A DNA stretch of 12,393 nt from Microcystis sp. T1-4 (GCF_000297435.1 NZ_CAIP01000145.1:1-12393); one strand, 5' to 3'. Positions 1 to 7,553 are shown, counted from the stretch's first letter. Notes: generated by a model from the letters alone, not told the origin. Program-made: numbers and translations.

Positions 1-540
1 GATACAAATCTCTTGGAAATGGTTAATAATCTTTTGGAAGTTTATTGTTATGAAAACGGCGAAAAGACACTTAATTTTACTAAATTAAAGATTATCGATA
101 TTCTCGAAGAAGTCTGTCAGCAGTTAACTCCCCTTGCCCGAGAAAAAGGACTCGAATTAAGCTTAAATGCCGAAAATGCCGGGGAAATTTTCCTAACTGG
201 CGATCGCTTGGAACTGCGGCGCGTTTTTACCAATCTCATCGGCAATGCGATTAAATTTACCCAAAAGGGTGATGTGAAAATTCATCTCATCCCAGCTACA
301 GAGGAAGATACTTTTGTCACCATTGTCGTCGAGGATACTGGTATAGGCATTTCAGCAGAAGAACTACCCCGGATTTTCGAGCGCCTGTACTCCAGTTCCC
401 CAGACAGTTCCAACAATGGGTTAGGACTTTATCTCTCCCGTCGCATTATCGATGCTCATGGGGGAACTATTGCCGTCACCTCAGAATTAGAACGGGGTAG
501 TAGCTTTTCTGTCCGTTTGCCCGCCTATAACGATCAATAA
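1..540 (+). CDS. Sensor histidine kinase, C-terminal part (5'-truncated by window edge)
   Basis: This is the ATP-binding end of a two-component sensor kinase; the sensor part and phospho-accepting His lie outside the window. The frame is open from base 1, so the ATG at 13 is internal. The first ~30 residues (NLLEVYCYENGEKTLNF) look like the end of the HisKA dimerisation helix. The HATPase_c domain follows: N box with NLIGNAIKFT (nt ~231-260), G1 box DTGIGI, F-box-like IFERLY, and G2 box GLGLYLSRRI, ending in the usual GTIAVTSE...GSSFSVRLP strands. All nucleotide-binding boxes are intact, so the catalytic domain should be active. It carries a HIP1 site at 200-207. The signal and the partner regulator cannot be told from this fragment. 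An ankyrin-repeat gene starts 35 nt downstream on the same strand and may be co-transcribed. Confidence 0.93.
   Translation, partial: DTNLLEMVNNLLEVYCYENGEKTLNFTKLKIIDILEEVCQQLTPLAREKGLELSLNAENAGEIFLTGDRLELRRVFTNLIGNAIKFTQKGDVKIHLIPATEEDTFVTIVVEDTGIGISAEELPRIFERLYSSSPDSSNNGLGLYLSRRIIDAHGGTIAVTSELERGSSFSVRLPAYNDQ
200..207. repeat. HIP1 octamer GCGATCGC
   Basis: Exact copy of the highly iterated palindrome of cyanobacterial genomes, inside the histidine kinase gene. Two further copies are at 920-927 and 4959-4966. Three in 12.4 kb is far above chance and supports a cyanobacterial origin. None occurs between 4966 and the right end. Confidence 0.9.
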
Positions 541-575
541 TAGAAAAAATACTTTCTGCCGAGCGGTCACTGTTA

Positions 576-1949
576 ATGGCTTCTAATTGGGATATCTTGT
601 TAATGCAAGCGGCGCGTCAGGGTAATCTCGCGCGGGTTCAAGCTTTACTGAGTCAGGGGGCAAATGTCAACGCCACCGATAGCCAAAATACTACGGCTTT
701 AATCTATGCCGTGCAGGGGGGTCATGGGGAAATTGTGGCGATTTTGCGAGAATTTGGGGCTGATATCAACAAAAGTAAACAACCCCAAGGTTTAAGCCCT
801 CTCATGTTAGCGGCTGCCCTCAATCACGGTGAAATCCTCGCTCAATTAATCGCCGTCGGCGCTAATGTCAATCAGGTCAATCAAGATGGTACGCCAGCAC
901 TAATGATTGCTGCTTATAAGGGTCATACAGCGATCGCAGAACAGTTATTAACCGCCGGCGCTCGGGTCAATATGCGCGATCGGGATGGAGATACGGCTTT
1001 ATCTGTAGCGATCAAACAAAATTACGCCGCCATCGTCCGTTTACTGCTAGATCGTGGTGTAGATGAAGAAATCCGTCAAGAAGCTTGGTTAGAGGCTCTC
1101 GTCGCTAATCGCCAGGAAATCCTCGAATTATTTATTAGCCGTGGTCTGCCCCTCGATTTTCCCACTTTATCTGGGGAAACTCCCCTAATTTTGGCTGTAG
1201 AGAGGGGAAATCTCGGCAGCGTACAAACTTTACTGCAAGCGGGAGCAAATCCGAATATCAGCACGGAGGAGGGAGAAACTGTCCTGATGATCGCCGCTGC
1301 TGAGGGATATTTCCATATTGTCCGACTTTTACTCGCTCAGGGGGCCAGTGTTGACGATCAAAATCAGGCGGGAGAAACGGCCCTGCATTTAGCGACCATC
1401 GAAGGACATTTAGAGATCGTCCAGGCCTTACTACAAGCAGGCGCTTTTGTCAATCACTGTAACCATTTTGGTGATACACCCCTGATCATCGCCACCGTGC
1501 AGGGATACGAAGCGCTCGTTTTAGAATTGTTAAAACAGGGCGCGGATCCTAACCTAACTCAGCAGGGAGAAACACCGTTAACTTTAGCTCTACAGCGCCA
1601 ATTTAGGGAAATCTGCCGTTATCTCCTCGACTACGGGGCCAATCCCAACACCGTTTATCCCGATGGCAAAACCGTCCTCATGAAAGCTTGTGAGGGCAAT
1701 AATAGTCAATTGGTGCGCAGGCTAATCGATATCGGTGCCGATGTCAATCAACTCGATTTTAGCGGCGCTTCCGCTTTAATGTGGGCGAGTTATCACGGTT
1801 GTCTCGACACGGTTAAAGTCTTGTTAGACGGGGGAAAGGTGAACTTAAATCAGAAAAATCAAGGGGGAATGACCGCTTTAATGTTAGCTAAATTTAATCA
1901 CCATCAGGCGATCGTTTCTTTATTACAACAAGCGGGAGCGATCGAGTAA
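576..1949 (+). CDS. Ankyrin-repeat protein, 457 aa, ~14 repeats
   Basis: Almost the whole protein is a tandem array of ~33-residue ankyrin repeats. I count about 14 by eye, each with a TPLxxAxxxGxxxIVxxLLxxGAxxN-type core; examples are GETALHLATIEGHLEIVQ and GADVNQLD. The repeat near residues 165-200 (QEAWLEALVANRQEILELF) is degenerate and lacks the TPL start. There is no signal peptide, no membrane segment and no catalytic domain, so it is probably a cytoplasmic protein-binding scaffold; the partner is unknown. The ATG at 576 has no good Shine-Dalgarno sequence, common in cyanobacteria, but it directly precedes the first repeat helix (ILLMQAARQGN), so the start fits. It lies 35 nt after the histidine kinase stop and could be read from the same transcript. 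A HIP1 site lies at 920-927. Ankyrin proteins are common in cyanobacteria, so this alone is not proof of transfer. Confidence 0.93.
   Translation: MASNWDILLMQAARQGNLARVQALLSQGANVNATDSQNTTALIYAVQGGHGEIVAILREFGADINKSKQPQGLSPLMLAAALNHGEILAQLIAVGANVNQVNQDGTPALMIAAYKGHTAIAEQLLTAGARVNMRDRDGDTALSVAIKQNYAAIVRLLLDRGVDEEIRQEAWLEALVANRQEILELFISRGLPLDFPTLSGETPLILAVERGNLGSVQTLLQAGANPNISTEEGETVLMIAAAEGYFHIVRLLLAQGASVDDQNQAGETALHLATIEGHLEIVQALLQAGAFVNHCNHFGDTPLIIATVQGYEALVLELLKQGADPNLTQQGETPLTLALQRQFREICRYLLDYGANPNTVYPDGKTVLMKACEGNNSQLVRRLIDIGADVNQLDFSGASALMWASYHGCLDTVKVLLDGGKVNLNQKNQGGMTALMLAKFNHHQAIVSLLQQAGAIE
920..927. repeat. HIP1 octamer GCGATCGC
   Basis: Second exact HIP1 palindrome, inside the ankyrin-repeat gene where it encodes part of a repeat helix. 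Confidence 0.9.
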
Positions 1950-2007
1950 GCTGCCCGCGAATTTAAATTGCTTGTTGAGATGAGGCGATCGGCGATCGGC
2001 AGGAGAT

Positions 2008-2039
2008 AGGGTTTTAGGGTTTTAGGGTTTTAGGGTTTT
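2008..2039. repeat. Tandem repeat, 4 x AGGGTTTT
   Basis: Four perfect head-to-tail copies of an 8-bp unit (2008-2015, 2016-2023, 2024-2031, 2032-2039) in the spacer between the convergent ankyrin and phosphatase genes. The sequence resembles eukaryotic telomeric repeats, but four copies inside a bacterial spacer are simply a short tandem repeat, likely variable in copy number by slippage. Confidence 0.9.
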
Positions 2040-2050
2040 AGTTGAAATTC

Positions 2051-2121
2051 CCCCACTTCCCCACTTCATAATTCATAATTCATAATTCATAATTCCCATC
2101 TCCCCACTTCCCCACTTCCCC
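2051..2121. repeat. Short tandem repeats: 4 x CATAATT flanked by CCCCACTT units
   Basis: Four perfect copies of the 7-mer CATAATT occupy 2067-2094. They are flanked on both sides by pyrimidine-rich CCCCACTT units, two on the left (about 2051-2066) and two on the right (about 2102-2119). Short repeats of this kind are frequent in spacers of Microcystis, Nostoc and relatives. Together with the AGGGTTTT array they fill most of the 204-nt gap between two convergent gene ends. No clear intrinsic terminator for either gene is visible there. Confidence 0.85.
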
Positions 2122-2153
2122 GCGAGAAACTTTTTGCCGCAAACCCTAGATAG

Positions 2154-2876
2154 TCAACAGCTGACCATGACCACGGTGATATTATCGGAACCGCCGGCTT
2201 TTTTGGCCGCTGCCACTAAATTCTCGACAATTTCCTGACAATCGGCACCGGTTTGCAAATAATCGCTAATTTCCCGGTCGGACAGTTCTTCCGTCAAACC
2301 ATCACTACAGAGAATTAAACTATCGCCGGATTGCACATCGAGGGGAGATACCGTCACTGGGGGCAAATCGCGACGACCGAGACATTGGAATAAAATGTGT
2401 CGCCAAGGGTGGTTTTTTGCTTCTTCTTGGGACAGATCGCCCATTTTTACCGCCCTAGCTATCCAAGTATGATCCTCCGTCACCTGTTCTAATTTTTGCT
2501 CACGAAAGCGATAGAGACGGGAATCACCAATATGGGTGTACCAAGAGCCATCATCTCGGAAGATAGCCATGACTAGGGTTGTCCCCATGTCCTGTCTTTC
2601 GGGATTTTTCAGTTGGTCTTCGATAATCTTCTCGTTAGCGGCAGTAATTGCCTCCTGGAGCAATTCCCCAGCAGTCAGGGACGAATTCCAGTGTTCTTCT
2701 AGATGAGCTTGGATAGTTGTAGTGGCGATTTGACTAGCTTCCTGGCCTCCCGCATGACCCCCCATACCATCGGCAACGATAAAAAAGCGCCGCTCGGGGT
2801 CGATATAATAACTATCCTGATTAGCCGATCGCACTACACCAGGATCGGTTATTCCTCCAAAAGAAAGATTGTTCAT
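2154..2876 (-). CDS. pphA: PP2C-type Ser/Thr protein phosphatase, PphA-like
   Basis: Metal-dependent (PPM/PP2C) phosphatase of the minimal single-domain bacterial type, 240 aa from the ATG. Metal-site motifs are intact: NQD (Asp21), VADGMGGHAGG (Asp36, Gly37, His41), the GDSRLYR strand, CSDGLTEE and the final GGSDNITVV Asp. It closely resembles, from memory, cyanobacterial PphA (Synechocystis sll1771 and Thermosynechococcus tPphA), including the flap segment DHTWIARAVKMG...HPWRHIL. PphA removes phosphate from the nitrogen regulator PII; whether this copy does so is inferred from similarity only. A GTG seven codons upstream (2897) could also start it, but the ATG at 2876 better matches PphA length. 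It is the last gene of a minus-strand cluster, 44 nt after the ABC1 kinase stop, so probably co-transcribed. The symbol rests on remembered similarity. Confidence 0.9.
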   Translation of the reverse strand: MNNLSFGGITDPGVVRSANQDSYYIDPERRFFIVADGMGGHAGGQEASQIATTTIQAHLEEHWNSSLTAGELLQEAITAANEKIIEDQLKNPERQDMGTTLVMAIFRDDGSWYTHIGDSRLYRFREQKLEQVTEDHTWIARAVKMGDLSQEEAKNHPWRHILFQCLGRRDLPPVTVSPLDVQSGDSLILCSDGLTEELSDREISDYLQTGADCQEIVENLVAAAKKAGGSDNITVVMVSC

Positions 2877-2920
2877 GGAAATTTCTGCTTTTAACACAAT
2901 ATTTATTATCCCGTGATCGA

Positions 2921-4657
2921 TTACATCATGCGATCCTGACGTTCAATTTTTCGCCAAAGTCTTACAAGAGCTATCCCCGGCAGCAGCGAAATCGCCATCG
3001 GCACTAAAGTTAACCAACCAAAACCACTGACCAATAGAAGCGTCGCTGAGATAAGTAAAGCACTGATCAGTAAAGTGTAGTTAGTTCCCATTTGAATCAT
3101 ACCCAATCGTCGCAAAAGTCGATCGGATTCGCTGGAACGCACCCGGACTCGGATATCACCCCGTTCTAATTTTTCGATCGTATCATCGATGCGTCGGGGT
3201 AAACTCAGGGCGGTGCTGCTCACTTGGGCCGCTTGCCGTCCTAACTCATCGAGGATATTACTGCCATTATTTCCTGTCATATCATTTACTAATTGCAGGG
3301 CAAAAGGTTGGGCCACTTCCATAAAGTTAAATTCGGGATCGAGTCCTTTGCCTACCCCTTCCAGGGTAGAAAATGCCCGCATGACGAAGGTAAAGGTAGC
3401 GGGAAAGCGAAAAGGTTGATCGTAGGCGATTTCATAGAGATCATCGCTGATAGAGGCTACGGATTGCTCCTCAAAGGGTTTATCCATGAAGTTATCGAGC
3501 ATATACTGGATCGATCGCCGCACTGCTCCCATATCACCATTGGCAGTTAATGCTCCTAGATCCACTAGAGAAGTGACCACGCGATCGGCATCTTTTTGGG
3601 CAATTCCAAAGAGAGTCTGCATTAATTTTTCGCGCACGTTGGTTTTAATTTGTCCCATCATGCCGAAATCGTAGAAAATTAAGGAGCCATCACTATCAAC
3701 GGCGATATTGCCGGGGTGAGGATCCGCGTGAAAAAAGCCGTTGTTGAGTAGTTGAATTAGATAGGCTTTTGCCCCTAGTTTAGCCAACAATTTGCGATCG
3801 AGTCCGGCCGCTTCTAGGGCCTCATAATGACTAATTTTGATGCCGGGGAGATATTCTAGGGTTAAAACCTGGGGAGAGGTGTAGCGCCAATAGACTTTTG
3901 GTACTTTCACCCAATCTTCCCCGCGAAAATTACGGCGAAAAGTGTCAGCGTTACGACCTTCGTTAAGATAATCGGTTTCTTCCCAGAGAATTTTACAGCA
4001 TTCTTCATAAATACCCGTCCAATCGCGACCTTTACCCCATTTGGGGTGATTTTGGAAGTATTGGGCGATTTTTTTCAGGATAGCCAGATCGATACTAAAT
4101 AATTTTTTTAATCCGGGCCGTTGGACTTTGACCACCACATCTTCCCCGGTCTTCAGTTGGGCCCGGTGAACTTGCCCTAAACTAGCGGCTGCCAGGGGAA
4201 TAGGATCGAAGCTTTTAAAGAGTTGATTGAGGGGTTTACCGAAGGATACCTCGATAATTTTGCTGGCCTGTTCGTAGGTAAATGCGGGAACCTGATCCTG
4301 TAGTTTCGAGAGTTCTTCCACATATTCGAGGGGAAAAAGATCAGCCCGGGTGGAGAACAGTTGGCCGACTTTAATAAAAGTCGGTCCCAATTCTAGCATG
4401 GTTTCCCGAATCCAAGCGGCTTGTTTTCTGCGTCTGCCGGCGAGTTTTTCTTGGCTATAGCCGCCGTTATAGCTCCATTTTTTACCGTTGAGCCAGAATT
4501 GATAAAGTACAGTCAGAACGAATCGCCAAATATCTAGACGACGACGATTGATCGAATAGTTTTCTCGATTCCAACGATAGCTATTTTTGGCGACTTGGAG
4601 GGCCGGCATTGCTGGGTTTAACTCTGGGGTAACGGGGACGGGTAGAAGGGCTGACAC
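2921..4657 (-). CDS. ABC1/UbiB (AarF/ADCK) family atypical kinase
   Basis: Member of the ABC1K family of atypical protein-kinase-like proteins that in cyanobacteria and plastids support prenyl-lipid and quinone metabolism and photosynthetic stress responses; the exact target is unknown. All family hallmarks are present (numbering from the GTG): KxGQ motif in GPTFIKVGQ (Lys96-Gln99), alanine-rich loop AAASLGQVH (156-164), ATP-site lysine in VVVKVQRP (Lys177), an EETD acidic motif (~226-229), catalytic loop ADPHPGN (Asp312, Asn317) and metal-binding DFG (Asp330). Two hydrophobic C-terminal segments (~525-570) indicate membrane anchoring, usual for the long cyanobacterial type of ~560-580 aa. 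The start at 4657 is GTG without a good ribosome site; an ATG 16 codons in (4609) is an alternative. The YRWNRENYS segment just after is typical of the family N-terminus. It sits between a small helical protein and a PP2C phosphatase, probably in one operon. Confidence 0.95.
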   Translation of the reverse strand: MSALLPVPVTPELNPAMPALQVAKNSYRWNRENYSINRRRLDIWRFVLTVLYQFWLNGKKWSYNGGYSQEKLAGRRRKQAAWIRETMLELGPTFIKVGQLFSTRADLFPLEYVEELSKLQDQVPAFTYEQASKIIEVSFGKPLNQLFKSFDPIPLAAASLGQVHRAQLKTGEDVVVKVQRPGLKKLFSIDLAILKKIAQYFQNHPKWGKGRDWTGIYEECCKILWEETDYLNEGRNADTFRRNFRGEDWVKVPKVYWRYTSPQVLTLEYLPGIKISHYEALEAAGLDRKLLAKLGAKAYLIQLLNNGFFHADPHPGNIAVDSDGSLIFYDFGMMGQIKTNVREKLMQTLFGIAQKDADRVVTSLVDLGALTANGDMGAVRRSIQYMLDNFMDKPFEEQSVASISDDLYEIAYDQPFRFPATFTFVMRAFSTLEGVGKGLDPEFNFMEVAQPFALQLVNDMTGNNGSNILDELGRQAAQVSSTALSLPRRIDDTIEKLERGDIRVRVRSSESDRLLRRLGMIQMGTNYTLLISALLISATLLLVSGFGWLTLVPMAISLLPGIALVRLWRKIERQDRMM

Positions 4658-4699
4658 GCAATTTTTGGGGCTTTAAAGCGACTAAAAGAGGTTTTTGGG

Positions 4700-5005
4700 T
4701 TAATTACGGTGGTTTTTTAGTTCCGAGCGCAATTGGGCGATTTCGGCCCGCATTTCGTCGATGTTTTCCTGCACATCGGCACTAGAAGGACCACCGGACT
4801 CTGTATCAGTATATACTCCCTTTTCCACGGCTCGCTCGGCTCTCATTTGCACTTCTTCGACGAATTGCCGCAGGTTTTCCCGTTGTTCGGCATCAAATTT
4901 GCCTAATTCGCTTAAAGCGTTGGTCAACGCGTCTTCTAGCTGTTCACTGACCACTTCAGCGATCGCTCGTCCGAGGAAAAAGGCGTGAATAACGGGGTTA
5001 GTCAT
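4700..5005 (-). CDS. Small helical cyanobacterial protein (phasin-like; possibly DUF6825)
   Basis: A 101-aa soluble protein predicted to be nearly all helical. The N-terminal half is amphipathic (FLGRAIAEVVSEQLEDAL, then NLRQFVEEVQMRAERAVEK). A short polar linker rich in Gly, Ser and Pro (~70-75) leads to a C-terminal coiled-coil-like heptad stretch (IDEMRAEIAQLRSELK). Very similar proteins occur across cyanobacteria; I associate them with a family named DUF6825, but that name is from memory and no function is established to my knowledge. The architecture suggests an oligomeric or adaptor protein. The ATG at 5005 is the only sensible start. It is the first gene of the minus-strand cluster, with the ABC1 kinase starting 42 nt later, so a link to the kinase is plausible but unproven. 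A HIP1 site lies at 4959-4966. Confidence 0.85.
   Translation of the reverse strand: MTNPVIHAFFLGRAIAEVVSEQLEDALTNALSELGKFDAEQRENLRQFVEEVQMRAERAVEKGVYTDTESGGPSSADVQENIDEMRAEIAQLRSELKNHRN
4959..4966. repeat. HIP1 octamer GCGATCGC
   Basis: Third exact HIP1 palindrome, inside the small helical protein gene. Confidence 0.9.
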
Positions 5006-5278
5006 AATCTTAAATGGATGTTTTCGCTTGCTGGGTTTTGTGAACGGGAAGGGCAGTATCTAAATTCCCTAACTACTAGGTTAGGCGACAGAACCAGAAA
5101 AGGCAAATCGTTTTTCTGAAAACGGGGGTTAGACGGGGGGTTAATCGACAAAATTAAGGGAAAGAAAAGGCTCTAAGGCGGTAAAGTCCGGTTCGATCTC
5201 GTCGGGAATTATCGCTGAAATCAACCCGATTAGCGAAATAATAGTGTCATCAACAATATCGGTCTCAGGAGAGTTAAG
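5006..5278. promoter_or_regulatory. Divergent intergenic region with a 6-6-6 palindrome
   Basis: This 273-nt spacer must hold the promoters for the minus-strand cluster and the plus-strand substrate-binding protein gene. A palindrome CCTAAC-N6-GTTAGG (5068-5085) is a possible operator. Two near-identical purine-rich copies, ACGGGGGTTA (5122-5131) and ACGGGGGGTTA (5133-5143), follow. I see no promoter with good -35 and -10 boxes. The operator reading is inference. Confidence 0.4.
5267..5273 (+). promoter_or_regulatory. Strong Shine-Dalgarno site AGGAGAG
   Basis: AGGAGAG lies five bases before the ATG at 5279 and fixes the start of the lipoprotein gene. It is the clearest ribosome binding site in the window; the other genes have weak ones. 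Confidence 0.85.
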
Positions 5279-6502
5279 ATGCTCAGAAAACGTTTATTAA
5301 TCCCCTTAATACTATCCCTAGTCACTTTTGGCCTAGTGGTGGCCTGTAATTCCGGCACTCCCACCAGTCAAACTAACCCCAGTCCCGCCGAAAAGGCCGC
5401 CACTGCTGCTATTCCCATCGGTGCAGCTTTGGCTCAAACCAGCAATGTCGCCCTATTGGGACAGGAACAGGTGATCGGTGTCAAGATAGCTGAAACATAT
5501 TTTAATAAAAAGGGCGGGGTCAATGGAACACCGATTAAAGTTATTATCCAGGATGTGGCCGGGGATGAACAGGGGGCGATCAACGCCATTAATACCCTGA
5601 TCACCCAAGATAAGGTGGTGGCTATTCTTGGTCCGTCCCTGTCCCAACAAGCTTTTGCCGCTAGTCCGATCGCCGATCGAGCTAAAGTTCCCATTCTCGG
5701 TCCGTCTAATACCGCTAAAGGTATCCCCCAGATCGGCGAATATGTGGGTAGGGTGTCTGCTCCTGTGGCTGTGGTTGCTCCCAATGCGATTAAAACCGCT
5801 TTAAAAATCGATCCCAAGATTAAAAAAGTGGCTGTCTTTTTTGCCCAAAATGATGCTTTTAGTAAATCGGAAACGGAAACTTTTCAAGAAACCCTGAAAA
5901 GTTTAAATCTTGATATTGTCACCGTGCAGAAATTCCAAACCACCGATACAGATTTTCAAAACCAAGCCACCGCCGCTATCAATATTAAACCAGATTTAGT
6001 GATTATTTCTGGTTTGGTTGCCGACGGGGGCAATTTGGTCAAACAGTTGCGGCAATTAGGCTATCAGGGTTTAATTATTGGTGGCAACGGTTTAAATACT
6101 TCTAATATTTTCCCAGTTTGTCAAGCTCAATGTGATGGTATTCTCATCGCTCAAGCTTATAACCCAGAATTAGATCTTCCCATTAATCGGGATTTTGTCG
6201 CCGCTTATACAGCAGAAAATAAAAAAGCACCGCCCCAATTTACCGCTCAAGCTTTTACGGGAATTCAAGTTTTTGTCGAGGCCTTAAAACGGGTAGATGA
6301 TAAAAATAAACTCAGTACACTTTCCCTCGAACAAATTCGCCAACAATTAAATCAGGAAATTTTAGCGGGTAAGTATGTGACTGTCCTGGGAAATATTGCT
6401 TTTACTCCTGAAGGAGAAATCATTCAGGATAAATTCTCCGTGGCACACATTAAAATGGATGCCGATGGTAAAAATGGTAAATTTACTTTTGTGGAAAATT
6501 AA
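5279..6502 (+). CDS. ABC transporter substrate-binding lipoprotein, branched-chain/neutral amino acid (LivK/NatB) type
   Basis: A 407-aa periplasmic binding protein of the Leu/Ile/Val receptor superfamily (Peripla_BP_6). The N-terminus is a lipoprotein signal: RKR, a hydrophobic core, and a lipobox LVVAC with Cys23 as the lipidated residue, followed by a Ser/Thr/Pro-rich tether to about residue 45. The mature part shows the usual landmarks: IGVKIAETYFNKKGGVNG, the IQDVAGDEQGAINAINTLI helix, VAILGPSLSQQ, and in the second lobe PDLVIISG and QAFTGIQVFVEAL. Proteins of this type deliver amino acids, sometimes urea or amides, to a membrane ABC transporter. The closest characterised cyanobacterial relative is probably NatB of the N-I neutral amino acid permease, but the ligand cannot be read from sequence. 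No permease or ATPase genes are adjacent, so it works with a transporter encoded elsewhere. A hairpin lies 30 nt after the stop. Confidence 0.93.
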   Translation: MLRKRLLIPLILSLVTFGLVVACNSGTPTSQTNPSPAEKAATAAIPIGAALAQTSNVALLGQEQVIGVKIAETYFNKKGGVNGTPIKVIIQDVAGDEQGAINAINTLITQDKVVAILGPSLSQQAFAASPIADRAKVPILGPSNTAKGIPQIGEYVGRVSAPVAVVAPNAIKTALKIDPKIKKVAVFFAQNDAFSKSETETFQETLKSLNLDIVTVQKFQTTDTDFQNQATAAINIKPDLVIISGLVADGGNLVKQLRQLGYQGLIIGGNGLNTSNIFPVCQAQCDGILIAQAYNPELDLPINRDFVAAYTAENKKAPPQFTAQAFTGIQVFVEALKRVDDKNKLSTLSLEQIRQQLNQEILAGKYVTVLGNIAFTPEGEIIQDKFSVAHIKMDADGKNGKFTFVEN

Positions 6503-6914
6503 TCAGTAAGGGGTTCTTTTCGTTTCTACCTCGTTGCAAGGGTCTCCCTTGCAACGCACTTCCAACAGTATTCGATGGTGGTGTTAGACTAAATCCTGTT
6601 TAAAAGGCATAGGAGAGTGGGGTCTAGGGTGTGGGGAGAAGGGAGAAACAATTCATAACTTGAGAGTTAATCACACTATGTTAACCTGACAGACCAGATC
6701 AGAAGCTGGTGCTGATGATCTAGGATTATTTGCCGATTAATGACTCTTTGGGGAAATTAGAGGAGAATACCGGGCCAGCAATTATGGATTTTAACAACTG
6801 TCCCCGACCTTTATTTTTTATTCTCAAGCGATGTCAAAGACCGGATGGAAACGTTAGTAGTTATAATTGTTTAGCAGTGGCTCGATCGGATTGATTTCTA
6901 CTTTGAAGAAAATA
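6503..6914. other. Intergenic region (~412 nt), no convincing gene
   Basis: It holds the perfect hairpin at 6532-6556, then purine-rich low-complexity sequence (about 6610-6650, rich in GGGG and GGAGAAGGGAG), then ordinary A+T-rich sequence. A 36-codon ATG frame (6784-6894) overlaps the tail but has no ribosome site at proper distance and no recognisable product. No clear promoter for the downstream methyltransferase gene could be fixed by eye. Confidence 0.6.
6532..6556. repeat. Perfect 11-bp hairpin (CGTTGCAAGGG / CCCTTGCAACG)
   Basis: Arms 6532-6542 and 6546-6556 are exact reverse complements with a 3-nt TCT loop. It begins 30 nt after the substrate-binding protein stop. No T-tract follows on either strand, so it is not a canonical intrinsic terminator. 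It may protect the mRNA 3' end, terminate weakly, or be one copy of a dispersed palindromic repeat. Confidence 0.85.
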
Positions 6915-7553
6915 ATGAAGATAAAACACGCGATTAATTGGCATAAATTCCTGACTTTTCTAATTATATTGGGCCTAATGGCTTTTTATAATAATTTTAC
7001 CCTGCTTGCTTGGATATACCTTGCTCTGCACGGAACTTACGGTCTGATGTGGTTGATCAAGGATAGATTATATCCGGATCAACAGTGGGAAAAAGAAATA
7101 TCGGTGGCTATGGGAATATTTACTTTTATCGTTCTCGGTTTATATTGGGCAGCCCCTTTTATTATTGTTAGTGGGAAGGTCACGGCTGCCGCCCCTTTAA
7201 TATCCGCAGCCATAGCGATCAATATCATGGGGGTATTTCTCCATTACGGTAGCGATGCCCAAAAGTATTTTACCCTTAAATATAGGCAAGGATTGATCAC
7301 CGAAGGTTTCTTTAGTCGTTGTCGTAATCCCAACTATTTAGGAGAGATTTTAATTTATCTCAGTTTTGCCCTGTTAGCCCAACATTGGCTCCCTTTTCTG
7401 ATTTTGGGGGGATTCATCGCCGGGGTCTTCATTCCCAATATGCTTAAAAAAGACCGCTCCCTCTCCCGCTATCCTGAATTTGACGCTTACAAAGCGAAGT
7501 CTGGATTGCTATTACCCAAGCTATTAATAAACCCTAGGCGGGATGCTCACTAA
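6915..7553 (+). CDS. Integral membrane methyltransferase-like protein (ICMT/PEMT superfamily, DUF1295-like)
   Basis: A 212-aa membrane protein with about five hydrophobic segments: FLIILGLMAFY, LAWIYLALHGTYG, GIFTFIVLGLYWAAPF, AAPLISAAIAINIMGVF and LLAQHWLPFLILGGFIAGVF. The conserved core sits between the last segments: YFTLKYRQGLITEGFFSRCRNPNYLGE, with RNPNYLGE at residues 137-144. This RNPxYxGE signature and the C-terminal Pro/Tyr-containing stretch (RYPEFDAYK) mark the superfamily of isoprenylcysteine carboxyl and phospholipid methyltransferases and DUF1295 proteins, which place an S-adenosylmethionine site at the membrane face. The substrate is unknown; a lipid or prenyl compound is the family expectation. 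The open frame reaches back to a TTG at 6867, but the ATG at 6915 (MKIKHAINWHK) sits just before the first membrane helix and is preferred. It appears to be transcribed alone. Confidence 0.85.
   Translation: MKIKHAINWHKFLTFLIILGLMAFYNNFTLLAWIYLALHGTYGLMWLIKDRLYPDQQWEKEISVAMGIFTFIVLGLYWAAPFIIVSGKVTAAAPLISAAIAINIMGVFLHYGSDAQKYFTLKYRQGLITEGFFSRCRNPNYLGEILIYLSFALLAQHWLPFLILGGFIAGVFIPNMLKKDRSLSRYPEFDAYKAKSGLLLPKLLINPRRDAH

Noticed and set aside
2008..2039. Telomere-like AGGGTTTT array as evidence for eukaryotic DNA or a linear replicon end.
   Set aside because: Only four units, internal to a spacer between typical cyanobacterial genes; a short tandem repeat explains it.
5434..5817. Long minus-strand frame inside the substrate-binding protein gene.
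   Set aside because: It is antisense to a well-supported coding sequence and has no family features.
6513..6524. 12-mer GTTCTTTTCGTT found after two stop codons (6513-6524 and 9706-9717), considered as a shared insertion boundary.
   Set aside because: A few shared 12-mers are expected by chance in 12 kb, and similarity does not extend beyond it.
6532..6556. Hairpin as a standard intrinsic terminator of the binding-protein gene.
   Set aside because: No T-tract follows on either strand, so it was listed as a palindromic repeat instead.
6784..6894. 36-codon ATG frame (begins MDFNNCPRPL) before the methyltransferase gene.
   Set aside because: The purine-rich AGAGGAG is about 17-20 nt from the ATG, too far to act as a ribosome site, and the peptide has no known features.
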